DNA of 64,000 nucleotides, taken from assembly GCA_014773175.1 (NCBI GenBank), contig VXCM01000981.1, positions 421,464 through 485,463 on the forward strand, in the 5' to 3' direction. Positions within the stretch are counted from its first letter, which is position 1. Every line of letters starts with the position of its first letter. Below the pieces are notes generated by a model. That model saw only the letters and a program-made list of their open reading frames with translations, was not told where the DNA came from and made no database searches. Positions 52,909-64,000 of the stretch are shown here, piece after piece. The translations under genes were made by a program, and so were the position numbers. The stretch comes from Lucifuga dentata (Eukaryota > Chordata > Actinopteri > Ophidiiformes > Bythitidae).

Positions 52909-55093
52909 AAATTTGACTTATTCTAATAAATTTTACCACTTCATCATCAGCAAATGCAAATTAGTGGAGAGTTTATTGTTAAAATAGCAACTTGAAAACA
53001 AAATCAGCTGCCTAAAAAGTAGCTGGTGTGACAAATGTCTTTGCCACAACTGATTTTTGAAAGCACTTTTGTGTCTCACTCTCTTGCAAAATAAATAAAT
53101 AAAAGAAACCTCACGCATACATGCTTTCATACATCCGTGCGCACAAACACAAAAGCTGAAGCATCCATTCTGAAGCTCTCACACTGCGGGCCTGTCCAGA
53201 CGCCTGTCTGTATGAGGAAAATGTATTCAGTTCAAATCAAATTGATGTTGCACACAGTAATCTTTCTCTATTAAGGATGTCACTTTTTGCAATCTTTTTG
53301 CAATTGCAGCCTAATATCCTTTACCACCCCACTACTGGGTTGGTGAGTTTCTGCAAGCACACACACACGCTCACACAAATACTCTCATCACACACATCCA
53401 CGGTGTGTAGGTAGCCCGCTGAAAGAGTCAGTCATGTGTGTCTTTTAGATAGGAGTTGAGAAAGCCTTTGATTAGGACAGGAAGCCATGTGTGTAAAATT
53501 CACACTTTTTACCACTACAGTCTCTCAATGCATAGTGTGGATGGTGTGGGTGTATCTGTGTGTGTGGAGTGCACACGTCTATAGAAATCATAATTAACTG
53601 ACATACAAGTAAATAGTAATATAAAATTAATTACACGCTTACGGTGAATTCCTTTGTACCTTTTAAAAAGAGATCAGTTTCAATTTCGGGGTAAAGTAAT
53701 TAGATCCGGAGCTGTTTTGGAAATGAAATGCCTCGCCTCTGTTATGAAAGGCAAATTATTTACACTTGGTTTGTTTCTGATGATAAAACTCAAAATGGAG
53801 ACACAACAGTCTAGTGAACTGGAGATAAAAGTGGCTATTGTCTAACTCTACAGATCTGCCTCAGGTACATTTAGATTTTCTTCTCTTTCATGATTAAACT
53901 TGATTAACTTAGCAGTGCTCAGATTAACACTGATAGGTCACACACGTTTCCCTCAGAAGCTGCCCAGTCTAGAATCTTCTCATTTTGACCACTGACCACC
54001 TTCACTTAAACTGAAATTTCATCCAAAAATACTCATGCAGTGTTTATTGTCATCAATCTGTGATAATCAACATTCCTGATGTTATCCTGTCATGACATGC
54101 TGGCCTGCCATTAACTTTTCTCATGTACCCACTTTTCTTAATCCTGTTCCATCTCATTCACTCAGTGACCTGCAGACTCCGCTTGAAGTTGTTGCGTCCA
54201 GCTATTTGGTTTTATTTATTGGAGGCAGCAGAGATAGAAAGAACGATGGAGCAAGTTTTTTTTTTTTTCCTATTTTGGAAAAAAATGAGGGTGACCACTT
54301 ACTCATGACATAACACTTCTTGTGACTGCATTATTGCATTATGGACTATTGATGCAACTGTCACTGGAGAAAATGATATCTGTGCCTCATCTGTGATGGA
54401 TTTTTCTCTGACTGCTGAACATAAAAATAGTCTAGAAAGAAGCAATTCCTGCTTGATTTCAGGGGCTGACGCCAATATTTGATGAATAATATATTAATGG
54501 ATGTTTAAAGATTGTATTGCGGGATCATAGTAGTTTTATTATTTTTGTTGTATTATTTCCATTTTTTCCATTTTGGGGGAATTGTTCATAGGGAACCATT
54601 ATGTCCCTGTAAAGCCCTTTCAGACATTGTGTGTGATATTAGTGTATATAAGAAATCCAAATAACACACCAGTCAGAAGTTGCCCATGAGTGTAGTTATT
54701 GAATATGGATGTTTCTCATTCTCTGGATAGAAATTTATCACAGATGAGGCACCATCTGCCATAAATTGAAGGTTGCAGGTGTGATATGAGCAAATGTATC
54801 CAACTATTGTGTCTTCCATCCAATTTCCTTAGACATTGGGTGGTTGAAGTCTAATGCCAGGATTATACTTGACATTAACTATGCACATGAAAGATGACTG
54901 CCAGGTGTATCCGGAGTCTATCCAAAAAAATAATGCTACAAATTCTCAAGATGCAATACCTACCAAAATTGTGGGGGGCAGAAAGGGCAACATTTGTCAG
55001 TTTTGTGGGACTTGTTTTGTGGCCTCATGTACTCTAGTGTTACCGCTACCACTGTTTCTTTTGCTTTTGAAGCACAAATAAAGGACCATACCA

Positions 55094-55228
55094 TCCATTT
55101 TGCATGTTTGAGCCTAATATATTCAATTTTTATACATGTAACATTACTGACAATCATTTTNTCCATTTTGCATGTTTGAGCCTAATATATTCAATTTTTA
55201 TACATGTAACATTACTGACAATCATTTT
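55094..55228. repeat. 67-bp exact direct duplication around n55161 (assembly artefact)
   Basis: 55094-55160 and 55162-55228 are identical, non-repetitive sequence starting TCCATTTTGCATGTTTGAGC. This is the cleanest case, because no simple repeat is involved. Confidence 0.95.
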
Positions 55229-55351
55229 CCAAAGCATACTACTGGAATGGTGAATTAAAAAAATTTTCCTACCTTCCAGACCACCATTTGTTTCAGTTCA
55301 TTCTGGTACGCTATTAAAATCAATTTGTTGATACTTAAAACATTCTTGGCA

Positions 55352-55680
55352 TAGGTAATCCATCACCATGAACAAGACATGTATTCAGGTTTTTTTCAAA
55401 GTTAAGTCATTTTAGCGTTTAAGCACAATAAAAAAGCACGTAGTGAATGTATGTCTCCACCGGGGAATATAGTCCCAAAAGAAGACCAGCGTTTATTGAA
55501 ACATTTTAACGACTGTGACTTCATAATTTTGCGTAACTATTAGCAGGCGAAACATTGATTTTTAAGATGGCTATATCACTTGAATATTTGATTTTGAAAG
55601 ATTAAGACATTTTGCAAAGTATCAGGAAAGAAATGCGGTTTTATTCTTTGGGAAACAGTTGTCAGTAACATAACATGTAT
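55352..55680 (+). repeat. dispersed repeat of unknown family, copy 2
   Basis: Partner of 38962-39270, with the conserved words listed there. The strongest identity is over TTGATTTTGAAAGATTA and the TTAGCAGGCGAAACATTGA region. The copies are 16 kb apart in the same direction, which is against a simple local duplication and for a dispersed element. Confidence 0.7.
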
Positions 55681-56436
55681 GAAAATTCTCCATATTGATT
55701 TAGTACACAAGCGAGTATGTGATCAAAAACGATCACATCGCAACTGTGTCTGCAAGCCTAAAATTTAAGTGTAAATTCAAGTGTAATTCTGGCCTAAGAA
55801 TGTGGAGGTCATTCTAACCAGACACCACAGCAGGTAATTTCACAGACAAACACACCTTCAACAGGGAAAACAATAACTCCAAAGGGATAATCAGAGTGTT
55901 CATGCATATGTAGCTTTGATTCTGTGTTGCCTTGTGTAGAAATGATGGTGGTATTCATTTCTCCTTATTACAGTTTGATATCCCCAGTTTTGGTGAAAAT
56001 GTAGCCCACCTACATGCTACAATTTGAAATACATTTAGCATTATTGGCCAAGGTCCAAAGGTGCCCTATAATTTAAGATACCAAAGCAGCAAATTTTACT
56101 CTGTATCACTACAGGGTTCTAATGCCTTTTGGATTGAAGGTGTTTTAGTTTACCCTGCAAAAGCATGAAAACATTGAAGGGGTAAAAAGGTAAGCATTTC
56201 CTTAATGCAGATGGAGTTATCGGAAATCATGGCTCTAGGATTCAGTGTTCTCCCTCCCCCCTCTCCTCCTTCTCCCTTCACTCCTTTCCTCTTTTTCTCA
56301 CTCGCCCCTTCTTCCTCGATTGTGTCCCTCGCCTCCGGCAAATGGGAGTCATTTGTTTGTGTGAACTTCCCATAACCCGCAGCGTGCGAGACACTTATCA
56401 TTCAGAGTGGGACTGCTCTGTCCTGAGTTATACTAC

Positions 56437-56502
56437 CTCTTCTCTTCTCTTCTCTTCTCTTCTCTTCTCTTCTCTTCTCTTCTCTTCTCTTCTCTTCTCT
56501 TC
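56437..56502. repeat. (TCTTC)n pentanucleotide tandem repeat
   Basis: About 13 perfect TCTTC units inside a 470-bp pyrimidine-rich stretch (about 56250-56720). Confidence 0.95.
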
Positions 56503-56927
56503 CATTTCCTCCATTCACACCAATATCATATCTGTTCCAACTGATTCTTGCCATGGTTCATCATAAATGAGTCTCCATCTTTCTCCATTCTTTACCTCCC
56601 TCTCATTCTCCCTGCTTCTCCATTTCCTTTTCCTCCTCTACAGTATGCCCATTTCTCTCTCTCTCCCCCCCCTCTTTCTTTCAGTTTCTCTCTCTCTTTC
56701 GCTCCCTCCTATCTCATTCCCCGTGTAATCTAGGGGTACACAGGACCATTTTCATTACCGCACCACTCATCTTATCATCCACCTGTCATCTCTTCTGTCT
56801 CCTGTCTTTTTTATATATTCCTTTATTCTAACAAGTCTGCATCCCAGAAGCCATCAGTGGTCCACCCCTTTTCATTTCCCTAATGTACCCCCCCACCCCC
56901 ACTCTCCAAACATACATATACACATAT

Positions 56928-56928
<1 letters not shown>

Positions 56929-56980
<52 letters not shown>

Positions 56981-57101
56981 NCACACACACACACACATAC
57001 ACACACTCTTGCCTCACCCTAACCCCTACTTTCATTGCCCTAACCTGGTCCCCATCACTGTGATGTAGCACACACCCAAGCTCTCGGCAAAACTGTAAAT
57101 C

Positions 57102-57148
<47 letters not shown>
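56929..57148. repeat. facing (CA)n and (GT)n microsatellites
   Basis: (CA)n at 56929-56997 (with n56981) and (GT)n at 57104-57148 are complementary and separated by 106 bp of ordinary sequence, giving a potential long stem-loop. Confidence 0.95.
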
Positions 57149-57150
<2 letters not shown>

Positions 57151-57714
57151 AAGCAAAATGAGCAGATAAAGTTGTTTTTGGTACTTTTGCTGTTATTTTG
57201 GCATAAAATGACAGTGGAAGGGCAAAATACATTACTAACGCTATTAAAGGGCAAATTTTCTATGATGAAACTACAGTCTTGTATTGCCATCTAGTGGAAA
57301 CTTTTACCATTATATGAGAGGAAGCAAGGATGGATGGATGGATGGATTAGGTTTTTGGATGGATAGAGAATGACCAGAAAGGGTGAAATTACTCTGTACT
57401 ATGCAGGACCAATTTAGGATTTTTTTTCTTTATTTTATTTATTTATTGGAGGAGAGAGAGAGAGAGAGAGAGAGAGTGTCTGGATTGGATCAGACCCCAG
57501 AGGACATTGTAGTTACATGGTTTGTGTCTTGGATGGCCACCAGAATGCCCCCAATTTTACTATTTTTTAATAGAGTTCTGCAATAGCCAAGTAAAAATAT
57601 GTGAAGGGAGTTTAATCATTACTATGACAACAAGGTAATGTTAGTATTTTATTTATTTTAGTTGTTCAGTGTTGGTTTTATGTGGAAATTATTGTTTGCG
57701 ACTATTGTTTGCGA

Positions 57715-57760
57715 CTTGGTGGTAATTATGTAAAATATAAATTACATAATTACCACCAAG
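57715..57760. repeat. perfect 19-bp inverted repeat (hairpin) with 8-nt loop
   Basis: Arms CTTGGTGGTAATTATGTAA (57715-57733) and 57742-57760 are exact reverse complements around AATATAAA. Directly upstream, TATTGTTTGCGAC is present twice in tandem. Together these look like the footprint of a small template-switch rearrangement or a tiny palindromic element. Confidence 0.9.
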
Positions 57761-58055
57761 CCTTCGTAGAAAAATTGGATTTTGGGGGGGGAATCAACAC
57801 AACAAACTAAAGTACAGCCAGAAAATTGAAGGAAAAAAAATCATATTCCTGCCCTTCCTTATATCTCTTCATCCCTTTATTTCTTCCCCTCGCCATCCTC
57901 CTCAGGTGGAGCGAGCGTGCTGTCAGTGTGGGCCGTGGGGAGGAGAGTGGTGTGTGTCAGATGAGATGTGTGACTGGCATGCTAACACACAGGTTTATCT
58001 GAGGAAAAGAGAGAAAGAGAGACCCCATATCTCCTCTCTGATTAAAGCTCCCTGG

Positions 58056-58057
<2 letters not shown>

Positions 58058-58097
<40 letters not shown>
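58058..58097. repeat. (CA)n microsatellite
   Basis: A pure CA run of about 20 units. Confidence 0.95.
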
Positions 58098-58099
<2 letters not shown>

Positions 58100-59599
58100 C
58101 CAAAGATACATACAGACACGCACACATCCGTACAAACACGAATGCACATACATGAACTTGTGCAGATTATAAGTAGATTGCAGGCTGGAACGTACACATA
58201 CACACATCCTGCCATAGGTTGTGTTGTTTTAACCTAAGCCAGGCAGCTGCTCCATTATGGAGTTGATTGTGGGTTTTGGACGTGTTGATTCTAGATGCCA
58301 TCATCTTCACCATAAATAACCCGAGTGTTTTCTCTCAGTCACACAACAATATACAGAGAACAAGAGCTCTCAGCTTTATCCCCCGTTTCATCAACTGCAG
58401 ACAAATGCTCTCTCTCTCTTTCACATACACACACACATGCACTCATATAAACCCTTAGAACATGAAAGGTGTGAGTGGACGTGAACAAAGTCCCTGTATA
58501 GTTCTGTTTCAGTTTAAATTACAAGCTTTTTACTTTTTAGTTTTGCTGCAGGGCTCATCTGAAAGTGGGAGGGGAACTATTTTGATTTTAGATGAGCAGC
58601 AGCATTGGGCGCTGTGCTCTCAATAGCGTACCAATAAAGCTTTGAATACAAACTGTATATCCCTGACCAATGGAACTGTGAGGGAGCATGATGACTTCCA
58701 TGAAGGAAGTAATGGACAAACCACACACAATAATACTGCATGTGGAGAAACTATATTGAAATATATTCTGTCAATTTAGCATCATCTGTCTGTCTATATT
58801 GTTTGCATCTGGATCGAATAGGTAGAATGTCAATTTCCATTTTTTTGAGCAGTATCCACTGAAATGATTTGTTGTGGCTGTAGTGACAGATAAATCTATT
58901 TTTTTTTCATCTTACACTGTTTTACTATTTTCTAAAAAAAAAAAAAAAANTAAAAAAAAAAAAAAAGAACACAAATAAATACTCATATACTGATGCATAA
59001 GCTTCGTATACAATCTACATTCTGGCAAAGTTTCGTATTCTGCTGTAGTTTCTCTTACTTTTGTTTTTACCAATTTACTCCAAAGTAATTATTCGAAAGC
59101 AATAACAATCAAATAGAAATACAAAATTCAATCAAGCTGTAATTAACTTATACATTTTGAATTTAGAAAATCCTCTTTAGAATCTACACACACAAAAACT
59201 CACAAATAAATAAATAAATAAATGAGCAGTTGATTCAGGAAACTGTCAGACTGATGAATTGTACTGATCTGTTTTATTATATACAGAAAGTTATTAAAAT
59301 ATATTTTATCTACATTCATTATCAACACCTAACATGAGCTATATATAAACAATTTGCTCTATTATTATATTAATCTTGATCACAAACTACCCCATTCTAC
59401 TGTAGTTGAACTGCTGCTATATAAAGAATATGTATGTATGTACAGTGGCTCAATATTTCAACATAAATATCTGAAAATCTAAAAAAAAAAAAAAAAAAAA
59501 NGAGTTTAAAAAAAAAAAAAAATCAAGATCCTAAAAATCAGCAAAAAACAGCATTTTTCATGTTATATCAGTTTATATCTATTGTCCTAGTTATATATC

Positions 59600-60629
59600 A
59601 AAAGAATATTTATCCTTTATTTGTTGCTATTTGTAATTTTAATAAGGGTAGAATTGTTTCAGCAATGAGGTTTTCTTTTGTCTCTGCAGGTTTACTCATA
59701 TGATTAAATAGTATTCCATATATATACAACATACAATGCAAAGGTGTAAAAATTCTTTAACAGACTATAATAACTCTGTTTTTGTATTTTAAATGTCAAA
59801 AATGATTCTGTCTATCCACAAACTTGACATGAAAGTGTTTGTAGTTTAAAATTCTTTGTTACATTCTGAGTTGCCACACAAGGACTTCAAGCATGGATAC
59901 AATGTTCTAAGCCAGCATATTAGTTCTAGTTGATCAATATAAAGCACGTTACATTAAAGCTGAGTGGGTGTTTTGATTGAATAATCCTCACATCTCTCTG
60001 TTAAAATAGATTCATTATAAAACATCTCCATTTTTGAAATGAAAGTGGAAACCACCCACTTTCATCCCCATAAAATAATTATCAGTAGGAAAACTTGAAA
60101 AACTGAATTTCCAAGTTTTCAGCTGCAGCCAATTATTTTTCAAAAGTAGAAAATGCATTACATGTATAGTTTCATCATTCATAACTCATATGTCACGGGA
60201 AACAAATAAGAACACCATCAAGAAGACTGGCAACCTGTACAAGGCGTTTTTACGTTGGTGCCACAGCATCAGATTTTACTGGAAATCTACTTTCGGCACA
60301 AAACAGAAACAGGGTCAAACATAATGAGAAACATGTAGAAAACAAGGTGGACTGGATTTTTAAAAACACAAGAACTGACAAAATGAAGGCCTCATGACTT
60401 CCAGTCATCTCAATCATAGTCTCATTGTTTACAGTAATTTCACCAGTGTACCACAGTTTGATGTATAGATGTTTAAACATGCTACATATGCAGCATCACT
60501 GGTTTTTACAGGGAGAAGAAGCAGAATAATTACTGGTTCTTTTATGTTTTTTGTGCCGTAACTGAGATGATGTGTAGGGACAAAGAAGCTGCTCTCATGT
60601 CAGCCATGTTGACAGAGTGCAGGGTGGAG
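59600..60629 (-). other. probable 3' UTR of the hnf4 gene
   Basis: About 1 kb of mostly unique sequence follows the stop codon. The nearest clean AATAAA on the minus strand (TTTATT on plus) is at 59616-59621, which would give a 3' UTR of roughly 1 kb. This is inferred from the signal alone. No transcript evidence is available and an earlier non-canonical signal could be used. Confidence 0.4.
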
Positions 60630-63905
<3,276 letters not shown>

Positions 63906-64000
63906 CTAAACACACGCACACGCATACAGTACATCACACAGGTGCTGTATAGGATGGCATATAGTAATTTAAAGTAATATCTTAATGCCATGACTCTCTA

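Larger units (their letters stand above)
33890..59595. other. gene desert downstream of hnf4
   Basis: More than 25 kb without a supported exon. It contains the repeats listed separately, homopolymer joins with n at 35925, 36329, 51060, 58950 and 59501, and many low-repeat segments with TAAT/ATTA sites. Length and composition fit a regulatory desert. In mammals the HNF4G gene is followed by a large desert before ZFHX4 (established knowledge), but no zfhx4 exon is visible here. Confidence 0.5.

Noticed and set aside
3402..59501. CRISPR-like regular repeats
   Set aside because: All tandem repeats are 1-5 bp microsatellites or assembly duplications. There are no spaced direct repeats and no cas genes.

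Overview
This is vertebrate nuclear DNA, most likely from a ray-finned (teleost) fish. The support is short multi-exon splitting with GT-AG introns at the right end, very dense (CA)n, (CT)n and homopolymer tracts, decayed fish-type DNA transposons, and a nuclear-receptor gene whose paralogue set (alpha, beta, gamma) is typical of fish. There are no bacterial operons, CRISPR arrays, rRNA genes or recognisable tRNA genes.

Right end (about 59.6-64 kb, minus strand): the one securely identified gene is the 3' part of a hepatocyte nuclear factor 4 (HNF4, NR2A) gene. Six coding exons with consistent splice sites and phases join into the last 239 codons plus stop. They cover the ligand-binding domain from helix 4/5 to the AF-2 helix, and a short proline-rich F domain. 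The DNA-binding half lies beyond the right edge. The sequence is closer to HNF4-gamma than to HNF4-alpha as I recall them, but the C-terminus is unusual, so hnf4b is equally possible.

Left end (about 3.2-6.9 kb, plus strand): three exon-like blocks with compatible phases encode a coiled-coil stretch. I cannot name this gene. If real, it converges on the HNF4 gene across more than 50 kb.

Middle (about 7-59.5 kb): a gene desert. It holds microsatellites, purine or pyrimidine tracts, a decayed hAT element with a BED zinc-finger remnant (33 kb), a Harbinger-type MITE (15.1 kb), a frameshifted Myb/SANT-like relic (11.7 kb), an inverted pair of a common fish repeat (43 and 46 kb), an unclassified dispersed repeat pair (39 and 55 kb), two perfect short hairpins (52.9 and 57.7 kb), and several low-repeat, TAAT-rich blocks that look like candidate conserved regulatory elements.

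Assembly quality: 28 isolated single 'n' bases sit inside simple repeats or between exact 61-67 bp direct duplications. The duplications are almost certainly unmerged contig overlaps and not biology. I found no convincing new biological system. The best leads are the unnamed coiled-coil exons, the divergent HNF4 tail, and the unclassified repeat pair.
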